A stretch of DNA of 64,000 nt from Bacterioplanoides sp965200585. Lineage in GTDB: Bacteria; Pseudomonadota; Gammaproteobacteria; Pseudomonadales; Oceanobacteraceae. This document shows positions 26,114 through 35,027 of the stretch, piece after piece. Position 1 is the first letter of the stretch; the number at the start of each line of letters is the position of its first letter. The stretch lies in assembly GCF_965200585.1 (NCBI RefSeq), contig NZ_OZ241361.1. One strand, written 5' to 3'. The notes under the pieces were generated by a model. The model did no database searches. It was given only the letters and a program-made list of their open reading frames with translations, and was not told the DNA's origin. The position numbers and the translations under genes were made by a program.

Positions 26114-28501
26114 TTAGTGGGTGCTTGGTCGTGTTTTTTCCTCTGACGAAGCGCTTGAATCTTCTTTGGTTAAAATATCACCAACGGCGTCAGGTTTGCT
26201 TTCCAACGCCAGATCCAGCACTTCATCAATCCAATCAACCGGGATCACTTTCAGATCCGCCTTGATATTATCCGGGATATCACGCAGATCTTTTTCATTT
26301 TCTTTAGGGATGATCACGGTTTTAATACCACCACGATGGGCGGCCAGTAACTTCTCTTTCAGACCACCGATCGCCAGCACTTTACCGCGCAGTGTAATTT
26401 CACCGGTCATCGCCACATCCGCACGCACCGGAATACCGGTCATGACCGACACAAGCGCCGTTGCCATGCCGATACCAGCACTCGGGCCGTCTTTAGGTGT
26501 TGCCCCCTCCGGAACATGCACGTGAAGATCGTGTTTCTCGAAATAGTCATCATTAATGCCCATACCAGCAGAACGGCTACGTACTACCGTCAGCGCCGCC
26601 TGAATCGACTCCTGCATCACGTCGCCCAACGAGCCGGTTTTGACAATACGTCCTTTACCCGGCGTAGCTGCTGATTCCAGCGTCAGCAGCTCACCACCGA
26701 CCGATGTCCACGCCAATCCGGTCACCTGACCAATCTCATTCTGAGCACCAGCCAAGCCATAACGGAATTTATGTACGCCCAGATATTCCTGTAGCAGCTC
26801 AGCAGTAATCTCACGCGTGGTCTGATTCTTATCAAGAATATTGGCTTTCACCACACGTCGGCACAGCTTGGCAATTTCACGTTCAAGGCCACGCACCCCC
26901 GCTTCCCGGGTGTAATGACGGATAATGTCTTGCAGACGCTCATCTGTCAGTTTAATTTCGTTTTCTTTCAGGCCATTCAGCTTGATCTGCTTCGGCAACA
27001 GATAACGTTTGGCAATATTGACCTTTTCATCTTCGGTGTAACCCGGAATACGGATGACTTCCATCCGATCCAGCAACGGCCCTGGGATATCCATGCTGTT
27101 TGAAGTACACACAAACATCACATCCGACAGGTCATAGTCGACTTCTAAATAGTGATCGGCAAAGTTGCTGTTTTGCTCCGGATCCAACACTTCAAGCAAT
27201 GCAGACGCCGGATCACCACGGTGATCCATACCCATTTTGTCGATTTCATCCAGCAGAAACAGCGGATTTTTAACCGCCACTTTGGACATTTTCTGTACCA
27301 GCTTGCCAGGCATTGAACCGATATAAGTGCGGCGATGGCCACGAATTTCTGCTTCGTCACGCACACCACCAAGTGCCATACGGACAAACTTGCGATTGGT
27401 AGCGCGAGCAATGGACTTACCCAGCGAGGTTTTACCAACACCCGGAGGACCAACCAGACACAGCACCGCCCCACGTACCTTCTTAACCCGGTTTTGTACC
27501 GCCAGGTATTCAAGAATACGCTCTTTAACTTCATCCAGACCGTAGTGATCGGCATTCAGGATTTCTTCGGCTTTCTCAAGGTCATGGCTAACACGACTGC
27601 GCTTTTTCCACGGCAGGTTCACCAGCCAGTCAAGATAACCGCGCACAACTGAAGCTTCGGCAGACATCGGTGACATCATGCGCAGCTTTTTCATTTCAGC
27701 GTCGGCTTTTTCGCGCGCTTCTTTGGTCATGCCAGACTGTTCGATTTTTTGTGTCAGCTCATCAAACTCGTTGGAGCCATCTTCGCTTTCGCCCAACTCT
27801 TTCTGAATCGCTTTCATCTGCTCATTCAGATAATACTCACGCTGACTTTTCTCCATTTGCTTCTTCACGCGACCACGAATGCGCTTTTCAACCTTGAGCA
27901 AATCGATCTCAGATTCCATCAGCTCCATCAGATGTTCAGCACGCTCTTTGGCACCCGCCATTTCCAGAACATTCTGCTTTTCATCCAACTTGAGTGAAAT
28001 ATGCGCCGCAATGGTATCGGCTAAACGGCTGGCATCATCAATCCCGGAGATGGTTGATAACACCTCACCCGGGACTTTTTTGGAAAGCTGCACGTATTGT
28101 TCAAAGTTACCAGTCAGTGTCCGAACCAATACTTCATTTTCACGCTCCGACAACTCAGTCGTAGCAACCGGGCGAATATCACCACGGAACAGCTCTTCTT
28201 CATCCACCAGATTGACCAGTTCGGCACGGGAATCCCCTTCGACCAGCACTTTCACTGTACCATCCGGTAATTTCAGCAACTGTAAAATAGTCGCAACCGT
28301 GCCAACGGCATGCATGCTGTCGAAGGTTGGCTCGTCATCGGATGCGTCTGTCTGCGCAACCAGCATAATTCGCTTATCAGCCTCCATTGCCTCTTCCAGC
28401 GCATTAATGGACTTTTCGCGGCCAACAAACAGAGGGATTACCATCGCGGGAAAAACAACAACATCGCGTAGTGGTAATAATGGCAGTGTTTCGGTAGACA
28501 T
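26114..28501 (-). CDS. lon: ATP-dependent protease Lon
   Basis: Lon is a cytosolic AAA+ serine protease for misfolded and regulatory proteins. The 795-aa protein begins MSTETLPLLPLRDVVVFPAM (LAN domain). A coiled-coil region follows, then the AAA+ module (VGPPGVGKTSLGKS, PLFLLDEIDKMG) and the protease domain with PEGATPKDGPSAGIGMA (catalytic Ser) and GGLKEKLLAAHRGG (catalytic Lys). A GTG six bases upstream is in frame, but that GTG forms part of the AGGTG ribosome site, so ATG 28501 is the start. A heat-shock-type promoter is visible at 28542-28570. Confidence 0.97.
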   Translation of the reverse strand: MSTETLPLLPLRDVVVFPAMVIPLFVGREKSINALEEAMEADKRIMLVAQTDASDDEPTFDSMHAVGTVATILQLLKLPDGTVKVLVEGDSRAELVNLVDEEELFRGDIRPVATTELSERENEVLVRTLTGNFEQYVQLSKKVPGEVLSTISGIDDASRLADTIAAHISLKLDEKQNVLEMAGAKERAEHLMELMESEIDLLKVEKRIRGRVKKQMEKSQREYYLNEQMKAIQKELGESEDGSNEFDELTQKIEQSGMTKEAREKADAEMKKLRMMSPMSAEASVVRGYLDWLVNLPWKKRSRVSHDLEKAEEILNADHYGLDEVKERILEYLAVQNRVKKVRGAVLCLVGPPGVGKTSLGKSIARATNRKFVRMALGGVRDEAEIRGHRRTYIGSMPGKLVQKMSKVAVKNPLFLLDEIDKMGMDHRGDPASALLEVLDPEQNSNFADHYLEVDYDLSDVMFVCTSNSMDIPGPLLDRMEVIRIPGYTEDEKVNIAKRYLLPKQIKLNGLKENEIKLTDERLQDIIRHYTREAGVRGLEREIAKLCRRVVKANILDKNQTTREITAELLQEYLGVHKFRYGLAGAQNEIGQVTGLAWTSVGGELLTLESAATPGKGRIVKTGSLGDVMQESIQAALTVVRSRSAGMGINDDYFEKHDLHVHVPEGATPKDGPSAGIGMATALVSVMTGIPVRADVAMTGEITLRGKVLAIGGLKEKLLAAHRGGIKTVIIPKENEKDLRDIPDNIKADLKVIPVDWIDEVLDLALESKPDAVGDILTKEDSSASSEEKTRPSTH

Positions 28502-28541
28502 AGACACCTGACTTAATAATCCTATCGTTCTTATTTAATGA

Positions 28542-28570
28542 TAGTGGGGACAGAGAAACTTAATTACAAG
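28542..28570 (-). promoter_or_regulatory. Sigma-32-type heat-shock promoter of lon
   Basis: On the minus strand CTTGTAA (28570-28564), 14 bases and CCCCACTA (28549-28542) closely match the sigma-32 consensus CTTGAAA-N14-CCCCATNT. It lies 41 bp before the lon ATG. lon is a heat-shock gene in related bacteria, which supports the call. Confidence 0.65.
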
Positions 28571-28622
28571 GGCGGGTTTGCATAATTGAGTCATTGATAT
28601 TCAGGGGCTAAGCCCTGAAAAC

Positions 28623-28650
28623 GACAAAAGAGGCGAACGCCTCTTTTGTC
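28623..28650. terminator. Terminator after clpX
   Basis: GACAAAAGAGGCG and CGCCTCTTTTGTC form a perfect stem with a two-base loop. It stands 84 bp beyond the clpX stop on the minus strand and separates clpP-clpX from the lon promoter. The T-run is interrupted, so termination strength is uncertain. Confidence 0.65.
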
Positions 28651-28733
28651 TGACTGGCCATCATCAATCTGACCAGTGTGGTTAAACACCTGATTAACTC
28701 GGGCGTATCAACCTAAGCCGTCTCAACCTGGAT

Positions 28734-30020
28734 TCAGTCATCATCCGGAGAGACTTTACCCACGTCATTACTTTCGTAAATCACCAGAGGTTCAGCATCA
28801 GAGTTAATTACGGACTCCTCAACCACCACCTTAGCAACATGCTCTTCCGAAGGAACACGATACATGGTTTCCAGCAAGGCACCTTCCATAATAGAACGCA
28901 GACCACGAGCACCGGTTTTACGCTCCATTGCCAGCTCGGCAACCGCTTCCAGCGCTGATTCACGGAACTCAAGCTCAACACTTTCCATTTCGAACAGTTT
29001 TTCATACTGGCGAATCAGAGAGTTCTTCGGTTCGGTCAGAATACGCACCAGCGCTTCACGATCCAGCTCATCGAGCGTTGCCACCATCGGCAAACGACCA
29101 ATAAACTCAGGAATCAGGCCATATTTAACCAAATCGCCGGATTCGATCTCACGCAGCACGTCACCTACCGAGCGCTCGTCTTCTTTACCCTTGACGGTTG
29201 CCGAGAAACCAATACTGCTCTTCTCCGAACGATCACGGATAATCTGATCCAGACCAGCAAACGCACCGCCACAAATAAACAGGATATTTGAGGTATCAAC
29301 CTGCAGGAATTCCTGCTGTGGGTGCTTACGACCACCCTGCGGAGGAACGGATGCTACCGTACCTTCAATCAGCTTCAGCAGTGCTTGCTGTACGCCTTCA
29401 CCGGAAACATCACGAGTTATAGACGGATTGTCAGATTTGCGTGAAATTTTATCAATTTCATCGATGTAAACGATGCCACGCTGGGCTTTATCGACATCGT
29501 AATCACATTTCTGCAGCAATTTCTGAATGATGTTCTCAACGTCTTCACCAACATAACCGGCTTCGGTCAGAGTGGTGGCATCTGCGATGGTAAACGGCAC
29601 ATTCAGTAAACGCGCCAGGGTTTCTGCCAGCAGGGTTTTACCACTACCAGTTGGGCCAATCAGAAGGATATTACTCTTCGACAGCTCCACATCACCTTTG
29701 TTACCGCCAAACTGCAGGCGCTTGTAGTGGTTGTACACCGCCACAGCCAGGACAACTTTTGCTTTATCCTGACCAATCACATATTCGTCGAGCGTGGTCT
29801 TAATTTCCTGAGGGGTTGGCAGAGAGTCATTGGTACTCTTACTCTCGGCTTCCTGAACCTCTTCACGAATGATGTCATTACACAGATCGACACACTCGTC
29901 ACAAATGAACACCGAAGGCCCGGCAATCAGCTTACGCACTTCGTGCTGACTCTTGCCACAGAAGGAGCAATACAGCAGTTTGCCGCTGTCTTCACCTTTG
30001 CCTTTTGTATCGTCGGTCAT
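28734..30020 (-). CDS. clpX: ClpXP unfoldase subunit ClpX
   Basis: ClpX is the AAA+ unfoldase that recognises tagged proteins and feeds them to ClpP. The 428-aa protein has the N-terminal C4 zinc domain (C18, C21, C40, C43). Walker A is GPTGSGKT at 122-129, Walker B is GIVYIDEIDKI, and the pore loop region (TLTEAGYVGEDVENI) and RKSDNPSITRDVSGEGVQQALL follow. The C-terminal subdomain is complete. It follows clpP after 79 bp on the same strand, forming clpP-clpX, and a hairpin lies downstream before lon. Confidence 0.98.
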   Translation of the reverse strand: MTDDTKGKGEDSGKLLYCSFCGKSQHEVRKLIAGPSVFICDECVDLCNDIIREEVQEAESKSTNDSLPTPQEIKTTLDEYVIGQDKAKVVLAVAVYNHYKRLQFGGNKGDVELSKSNILLIGPTGSGKTLLAETLARLLNVPFTIADATTLTEAGYVGEDVENIIQKLLQKCDYDVDKAQRGIVYIDEIDKISRKSDNPSITRDVSGEGVQQALLKLIEGTVASVPPQGGRKHPQQEFLQVDTSNILFICGGAFAGLDQIIRDRSEKSSIGFSATVKGKEDERSVGDVLREIESGDLVKYGLIPEFIGRLPMVATLDELDREALVRILTEPKNSLIRQYEKLFEMESVELEFRESALEAVAELAMERKTGARGLRSIMEGALLETMYRVPSEEHVAKVVVEESVINSDAEPLVIYESNDVGKVSPDDD

Positions 30021-30099
30021 TCGACTGCCTCATTGTTATCACTTATGGCAAAAAGATGGGGCTTTTTGCCTGAATTTTCAAGCGCCTGACTGATCAGAA

Positions 30100-30726
30100 T
30101 CAGGCACGCTTCTCCAGAACCTGATCAATCAGGCCATATTCCATCGCCGTTTGCGCATCCATAAAGTTGTCACGCTCAGTATCGGCAGCAATGGTTTCGT
30201 AAGATTGTCCGGTATGATCCGCCAGAATACGGTTCAGACGCTCTTTGGTGTGCTGAATGTTCTGCGCTTGGATCTGAATATCCGTCGCCTGCCCCTGCGC
30301 ACCACCACTTGGCTGGTGAATCATAACGCGGGAATTTGGCACACTATAACGCTTACCCGGCGCGCCTGCCGCCAACAGGAAAGCGCCCATGCTGCACGCC
30401 TGACCAATTACCATGGTACTAACATCTGGCTTAATAAACTGCATGGTGTCGTAAATCGACATACCGGCGGTTACTGATCCACCAGGGGAATTAATGTACA
30501 GGTGGATATCTTTATCCGGGTTCTCAGACTCAAGGAATAACAGCTGGGCAACAACCAGGTTAGCCATATGATCTTCAACCGGGCCAACCAAAAAGATGAC
30601 ACGTTCTTTTAACAGGCGCGAGTAAATATCGTAAGAACGCTCGCCGCGCGCTGACTGCTCTACCACCATTGGAACCAGACCGCTGGCCTGCACAATTTCT
30701 GACTGTTGCTTAATGGAGTCAATCAT
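30100..30726 (-). CDS. clpP: ATP-dependent Clp protease proteolytic subunit ClpP
   Basis: ClpP is the barrel-shaped serine peptidase partnering ClpX/ClpA. The 208-aa protein has the triad S112 (GQACSMGAF), H137 (MIHQPSGG) and D186 (TERDNFM). The N-terminal propeptide-like region precedes LVPMVVEQSARGERS. An upstream in-frame GTG (30738) lies directly on the GGGAG ribosome site, so ATG 30726 is more likely. It sits between tig and clpX on the same strand, the conserved tig-clpP-clpX order; a hairpin separates it from tig. Confidence 0.97.
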   Translation of the reverse strand: MIDSIKQQSEIVQASGLVPMVVEQSARGERSYDIYSRLLKERVIFLVGPVEDHMANLVVAQLLFLESENPDKDIHLYINSPGGSVTAGMSIYDTMQFIKPDVSTMVIGQACSMGAFLLAAGAPGKRYSVPNSRVMIHQPSGGAQGQATDIQIQAQNIQHTKERLNRILADHTGQSYETIAADTERDNFMDAQTAMEYGLIDQVLEKRA

Positions 30727-30776
30727 CCGACTCTGCACTCCCTGATTTTATGAGTATTCTTTTTAACACTGTTTCA

Positions 30777-30812
30777 ACAAAAACAGCCGCATCCAACGGA
30801 TAACGGCTGTTT
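30777..30812 (-). terminator. Terminator/attenuator between tig and clpP
   Basis: On the minus strand AAACAGCCG..TCC-gtt-GGA..CGGCTGTTTTTGTT forms a hairpin with an internal TCC/GGA extension and a T-rich tail. It lies about 70 bp beyond the tig stop and could end tig transcription or attenuate read-through into clpPX. Confidence 0.7.
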
Positions 30813-30880
30813 CAGAGTTTAGCCACTGATTGGCTGAATGTCAGTTATTACAGACAACTTATTGCGCTGCTGACAGAAAC

Positions 30881-32206
30881 TTATTGTGCTGGCTGATTGG
30901 CCGCACGAATAATTTCTTCATAACTTGACTCAGTCTGGCTAACTTTAGCACTGGCCAGAACCTTCTCAACGACCTGCTCTTCCAGAGCCATCGCCTCAAC
31001 CTGCTGACGCTGCTCAGGGTTGCTGCTGTAGTACTCACGAACCTGATCCGGATCCTGGTAGGTCGACGCTACTTCTTCGATCAGCTCATTCACTTTCTCA
31101 TCTGAAGGAGTCAGTTCGTTTGCTTCGATTGCAGCATTCATCAGCAGACCAATCACAACGCGCTTCTCAGCTTGCTCTTTAAACAGCTCGGCTGGCAGCA
31201 TGCTGGCATCCAGTTGCTGACCACCACCAAATTGCTGAACCGCTTGCTGACGCAGACGATCAATTTCCTGATCAACCAGAGTCGCAGGAACTTCAACTTC
31301 GTTAGCATCAACCAGGCCTTTAACAACCTGTTGCTTAGTCAGAGTGCGAATAGCACGTGCCAGTTCACGATCCATGTTCTTACGGATCTCTGTACGGAAC
31401 TCTGCTTCATCAGCTGTCTCAACGCCAAACGCGTTAAAGAATTCCTCATTCAGTTCTGGCAGCTCTGGCTTCTTAACTTCGTTTACCTTCACTTTGAACT
31501 GAGCAGGCTTACCTTTCAGCTCTTCTTTGTGGTAATCATCCGGGAAAGCAACATCCAGAGTCACTTCGTCACCTGCTTTTGAGCCTTCTAAGCCAGACTC
31601 AAAGCCAGGAATCATGGAGTTAGAACCCAGAGTCAGGCCATAACCTTCAGCAGAACCACCTTCAAATGCTTCGCCCTCGACAAAACCTTCGAAGTCAATG
31701 TTCAGCTGGTCGCCATCAGCAGCGGCTTCTTCGGAAACATTCCACTGAGCCTGCTGCTTACGCAGAGTCTCAACCATGGTTTCCAGATCGGTATCTTTGA
31801 TTTCTGCAGACTGCTGTTCAACTTCAATTGCAGCAAAGTCAGCCAGATTAACTTCCGGGTAGATTTCAAAAGTTGCTTTGAACTCCAGATCCTTACCTTC
31901 TTCATCAACCGTTGGCTCAAACTTAGGCATACCCGCCAGCTTGATTTCTTTTTCCTGCACAGCCTTGAAGAAAGACTGCTGCATTTGCTGGTATACCGCT
32001 TCCATACGTGCTTGCTTGCCGTACTTTTGCTTGGCAACTTTAGGAGGCAGTGGCTTGCCCTTACGGAAACCCGGACCAGGATTATTTTTTTGGCTTTGCG
32101 AAATGCGCTTTAACTCGTTTACGACCTGCGCTTCAATTTCCGCAGCGGGTACGCCAACGGTCATTACCTGTTCCAGACCAGTAGTGGTCTCGATGGACAC
32201 TTGCAT
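30881..32206 (-). CDS. tig: Trigger factor
   Basis: Trigger factor is the ribosome-bound chaperone and peptidyl-prolyl isomerase. The 441-aa protein begins MQVSIETTTGLEQVMTVGVP and carries the ribosome-binding signature PGFRKGKPLPPKVAKQKYG (GFRxGK). An FKBP-type domain lies near 150-240 (GDQLNIDFEGFVEGEAFEGGSAE, LGSNSMIPGFESGLEG), followed by the helical chaperone arms. AGAGG lies six bases before the ATG. It is the first protein gene of the tig-clpP-clpX-lon-hupB block and lies downstream of the Pro-Arg-His tRNA cluster on the same strand. Confidence 0.97.
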   Translation of the reverse strand: MQVSIETTTGLEQVMTVGVPAAEIEAQVVNELKRISQSQKNNPGPGFRKGKPLPPKVAKQKYGKQARMEAVYQQMQQSFFKAVQEKEIKLAGMPKFEPTVDEEGKDLEFKATFEIYPEVNLADFAAIEVEQQSAEIKDTDLETMVETLRKQQAQWNVSEEAAADGDQLNIDFEGFVEGEAFEGGSAEGYGLTLGSNSMIPGFESGLEGSKAGDEVTLDVAFPDDYHKEELKGKPAQFKVKVNEVKKPELPELNEEFFNAFGVETADEAEFRTEIRKNMDRELARAIRTLTKQQVVKGLVDANEVEVPATLVDQEIDRLRQQAVQQFGGGQQLDASMLPAELFKEQAEKRVVIGLLMNAAIEANELTPSDEKVNELIEEVASTYQDPDQVREYYSSNPEQRQQVEAMALEEQVVEKVLASAKVSQTESSYEEIIRAANQPAQ

Positions 32207-32379
32207 AGATGCCTCTCAATCAACAATTTACAAACCGATGCCACAATACATATGGACATCATCAAATTCAGAAGGTCGCGGATTATAGCGCAAGGCAATG
32301 CAAGAAGAAAACAGCAATAAGACAGCTTAGTCAGCTAATAAAACAAAAGATATAAAGATTAAGAAAGGGGGGGAAGAAG

Positions 32380-32456
32380 TGGGGTGGCCGACGGGGATCG
32401 AACCCGCGACAACAGGAATCACAATCCTGGACTCTACCAACTGAGCTACGGCCACC
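32380..32456 (-). tRNA. tRNA-His (GTG)
   Basis: A 77-nt cloverleaf including the extra 5' G (-1) typical of tRNA-His, with encoded CCA. The anticodon loop is ATTGTGATT (GTG), the acceptor stem GTGGCCG/CGGCCAC, and the T-arm GCGGGTTCGATCCCCGT. It is last in the Pro-Arg-His cluster. Confidence 0.96.
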
Positions 32457-32495
32457 ACAAATTTGGATCAAGCGTCTTACTGACGGTGTACCAAA

Positions 32496-32572
32496 TGGCA
32501 CGCCCGGCAGGGCTTGAACCTGCAACCCTCGGCTTAGAAGGCCGATGCTCTATCCAGTTGAGCTACGGGCGC
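32496..32572 (-). tRNA. tRNA-Arg (TCT)
   Basis: A 77-nt cloverleaf with encoded CCA. The acceptor stem is GCGCCCG/CGGGCGT, the anticodon stem-loop CGGCCTTCTAAGCCG reads TCT, and the T-arm is GCAGGTTCAAGCCCTGC. It decodes AGA. Confidence 0.96.
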
Positions 32573-32609
32573 ATGTCCATTTAAAGACCAACAAAAGCTG
32601 AGCTTTAAA

Positions 32610-32686
32610 TGGTCGGGGTAGAGAGATTCGAACTCCCGACATCCTGGTCCCAAACCAGGCGCGCTACCAGACTGCGCTATACCCCG
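32610..32686 (-). tRNA. tRNA-Pro (TGG)
   Basis: A 77-nt cloverleaf with encoded CCA. The acceptor stem is CGGGGTA/TACCCCG, the anticodon stem-loop CCTGGTTTGGGACCAGG reads TGG, and the T-arm is GGGAGTTCGAATCTCTC. It is first in the cluster, 41 bp downstream of a good promoter. Confidence 0.96.
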
Positions 32687-32727
32687 TCCTACTGCTCTTG
32701 GGGCGTTCACCCCTTGAGTGGCTGCGC

Positions 32728-32756
32728 ATAGTATAGATCGCCCCCTGCTTCGTCAA
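32728..32756 (-). promoter_or_regulatory. Sigma-70 promoter of the tRNA cluster
   Basis: On the minus strand TTGACG (32756-32751), a 17-bp spacer and TACTAT (32733-32728) are followed by a GC-rich discriminator (GCGCAGCC), typical of stringently controlled stable-RNA promoters. A small GGGGCG/CGCCCC-type hairpin lies in the leader before tRNA-Pro. Confidence 0.75.
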
Positions 32757-32916
32757 CATCTTTTTGAAAAAAATTAATAAAAACAATCGCTTCCCCGAAT
32801 TGGCCCGCCAGATTCCGGGATTTTAACGACCTTTATTAAGGTAGGTATCTTTGTTTTAAATGCTGCTCGTGAGAAAATCGCGCCCTCTTAAAATTTGCCA
32901 TGGGATATCACGATTT

Positions 32917-33771
32917 ATGTCCGCTCAGTTAATCGACGGTAAAGCAACCGCCGCTGCGATACGGGAAACCATCAAATCACGAGTTCAGGAGCGTCTGAAT
33001 AACGGACTGAGAGCACCAGGCCTCGCCGTTATTCTGGTGGGTAATGACCCAGCCTCTGAAGTTTATGTTTCTCACAAGCGCAAAGACTGCGAACAAGTCG
33101 GTATTCTTTCCAAAGCCTATGACCTGCCGGATACCACCTCTCAACAGCAATTACTGGATCTGATTGATCAGTTAAATGATGACAGCGAAGTTGACGGCAT
33201 TCTGGTTCAGCTGCCATTACCACAAGGACTGGACGCTTCTGAGATTCTGGAACGTATTGCGCCAGATAAAGACGTTGATGGCTTCCACCCTTTTAATGTG
33301 GGCCGCTTGGCACAACGTATGCCTCTACTACGCCCTTGCACACCAGCTGGCATTGTTGATCTGCTCGACAGCACCGGCGAGCCGGTTCGTGGCCAGCACG
33401 CCGTGATTGTTGGCGCCTCTAATATTGTTGGCCGCCCCATGGGGCTGGAGCTGCTGATTAAAGGCTGCACCGTGACGACCTGTCATCGCTTCACTCAGGA
33501 TCTGGAGCACCACGTCAGCCAGGCCGACATTGTTGTGGTGGCCGTTGGTAAACCCGGCATTGTAAAAGGCGAATGGATTAAAGAAGGGGCCGTTGTGATT
33601 GATGTTGGCATCAATCGTATGGATGACGGTCGTTTAATTGGTGATGTCGACTTTGACATGGCGGCCCAGCGCGCCAGCTTTATCACACCGGTTCCCGGTG
33701 GTGTTGGTCCAATGACTCGCGCCAAGCTACTGGAAAACACCCTGATCAGCTGCGAAACCTTGCGCGACTGA
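32917..33771 (+). CDS. folD: Bifunctional methylenetetrahydrofolate dehydrogenase/cyclohydrolase
   Basis: FolD interconverts 5,10-methylene-, methenyl- and 10-formyl-tetrahydrofolate with NADP. The 284-aa protein begins MSAQLIDGKATAAAIRE. It contains the conserved YVSHKRKDCEQVGI with the catalytic Lys, DGILVQLPLPQGLD, DKDVDGFHPFNVGRL, the NADP site VIVGASNIVGRPMGLEL and the end FITPVPGGVGPMTRAKLLENTL. The longer frame would begin 57 bases earlier in sequence without conserved residues, so ATG 32917 is chosen. It diverges from the tRNA cluster. Confidence 0.97.
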   Translation: MSAQLIDGKATAAAIRETIKSRVQERLNNGLRAPGLAVILVGNDPASEVYVSHKRKDCEQVGILSKAYDLPDTTSQQQLLDLIDQLNDDSEVDGILVQLPLPQGLDASEILERIAPDKDVDGFHPFNVGRLAQRMPLLRPCTPAGIVDLLDSTGEPVRGQHAVIVGASNIVGRPMGLELLIKGCTVTTCHRFTQDLEHHVSQADIVVVAVGKPGIVKGEWIKEGAVVIDVGINRMDDGRLIGDVDFDMAAQRASFITPVPGGVGPMTRAKLLENTLISCETLRD

Positions 33772-33799
33772 TCAATCTAACAAGGCTTATTAATACTAT

Positions 33800-34801
33800 T
33801 TAAGTCGTTAAACGGCGCAACGTGGAAAACCCTACCCCTTCCAACGTGCGCCGTATGCCTTCGGCTAACGGCAAGTCAGGCTTAAACCCCACCTGCCGAT
33901 ATAATTTATCATTAGCTCCGATTGCACAGTGAAGATCGCCTGGCCTGGCAGGCTGAAAATCAATATCCGACTTCTGAGTGAAACCGGTTTGCGGGGGAAT
34001 AACCGCCGCAATCATGTTCACCAACTGCAAAATCGACACTCCCCGGGAGGTGCAGATATTAAATGCCGCATAACCTGATGGGTGTGCCTGAATCAGTCGT
34101 TCTAAGCAGTGCACGGCTTCTTCAATAAAAACAAAATCACGCTGCTGCAATCCATTGCCGTACAACTGCACCCTATCCGCCTCCATCATCGAGCAGCAAA
34201 AGCGGGAAATCACATCACCGCACCACTCCGGCCGCCACGGCCCGTAAATATTAAAAAACCGGGCAACCGTGACATCCAGCCCATAACGCAGCGCATAATA
34301 GCGACTGCTCTGCTCCATCATAAAATTCATCAGCCCTTTTGCCGATATCGGGTGTTGAGCGCTTCGTTCACACACCCGGGCTGACATATTCGGACCATAA
34401 ACCGAATCTGACGAGCCCATCACCACCGGAACCTTCCCAAACCGGATGGCAGCCTCAAGCAATACAAGATAATGATTGACGGCCGCTAAAATAGCCGGTG
34501 ATGAAAACTGCAAAGCATCAATCGCCTGCAAGCGCTCGCCCGGGGTGTACAAATCAAGTTCGCGATAATCCGGCTTGGCCAGATGGACACATAATGATGG
34601 TTTAAAGCGCTGAAACAAATCCTGCAGCAATGTGGGATCCGTTAAATCTGTTTGCTGCCAATGCAGTTTTTTTCTGTTTGCCAGATGGCCAGGACATGGC
34701 AAACGATCTAACGCTACCACCCGATGCCCTTGCTGTAGTAAAGCCGGAATCAAATAAGAAGCAATATAACCCGCAGCCCCTGTTACCAGATACGTTGCCA
34801 T
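33800..34801 (-). CDS. Extended-SDR sugar epimerase/dehydratase-like protein with altered active site
   Basis: A 333-aa NAD-dependent epimerase/dehydratase-like protein. The Rossmann motif reads GAAGYIA, so the third glycine of GxxGxxG is alanine. The SSDSVYG serine region is present, but the usual YxxxK motif is PISAK: the lysine is kept and the catalytic tyrosine is proline. Downstream ARFFNIYGPWRPEW and QQRDFVFIEEAV are normal for sugar epimerases. It may be a binding or structural homologue or use different chemistry. A sigma-54-type promoter lies at 34848-34863 and a LuxO-type palindrome at 34963, shared with the divergent glycosyltransferase gene, which places it in the polysaccharide regulon. 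Confidence 0.82.
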   Translation of the reverse strand: MATYLVTGAAGYIASYLIPALLQQGHRVVALDRLPCPGHLANRKKLHWQQTDLTDPTLLQDLFQRFKPSLCVHLAKPDYRELDLYTPGERLQAIDALQFSSPAILAAVNHYLVLLEAAIRFGKVPVVMGSSDSVYGPNMSARVCERSAQHPISAKGLMNFMMEQSSRYYALRYGLDVTVARFFNIYGPWRPEWCGDVISRFCCSMMEADRVQLYGNGLQQRDFVFIEEAVHCLERLIQAHPSGYAAFNICTSRGVSILQLVNMIAAVIPPQTGFTQKSDIDFQPARPGDLHCAIGANDKLYRQVGFKPDLPLAEGIRRTLEGVGFSTLRRLTT

Positions 34802-34847
34802 ACAAGACGCTCCACAATACGTTCATCAAAACAATATCTGGAGTATT

Positions 34848-34863
34848 AGCAATTCAACGGCCA
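34848..34863 (-). promoter_or_regulatory. Sigma-54 promoter of the epimerase-like gene
   Basis: The minus strand reads TGGCCGTTGAATTGCT: GG and GC are 10 bases apart, and TGGC and TTGCT match the consensus TGGCACG-N4-TTGCW. The predicted start is near 34837, about 35 bases before the ATG. A perfect TTGCA-AAA-TGCAA site lies about 130 bp upstream. Confidence 0.7.
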
Positions 34864-34962
34864 ACTATGAGGTCAATTAACGCTCCATTTTTCTGCCATA
34901 AAGCCATTCACAGTGAACTATTTTTGCATTCTGCTACCCAATAGAGGGAATACGCAACGGCT

Positions 34963-34975
34963 TTGCAAAATGCAA
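34963..34975. promoter_or_regulatory. LuxO/SypG-type activator site, perfect copy 1
   Basis: TTGCAAAATGCAA matches the LuxO site consensus TTGCA-W3-TGCAA. It lies between two divergent sigma-54-type promoters (34848 minus and 35028 plus), about 85 bp before the plus start and 130 bp before the minus start, normal enhancer distances. A weaker TTGCA-TTC-TGCTA lies at 34924-34936. Confidence 0.7.
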
Positions 34976-35027
34976 CGCAAATCACACCCAAAGACCTTAT
35001 TCAGGGGCCGAATTCATATACTAACCG

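Noticed and set aside
27879..28511. 210-codon plus-strand frame opposite lon
   Set aside because: Low-complexity Ser/Thr-rich translation, antisense to a certain gene, no ribosome site and no family resemblance.
34960..34973. Reading the palindrome at 34963 itself as a sigma-54 -24/-12 element
   Set aside because: The nearest GG and GC are 11 bases apart instead of 10, and a better element lies 65 bp downstream.
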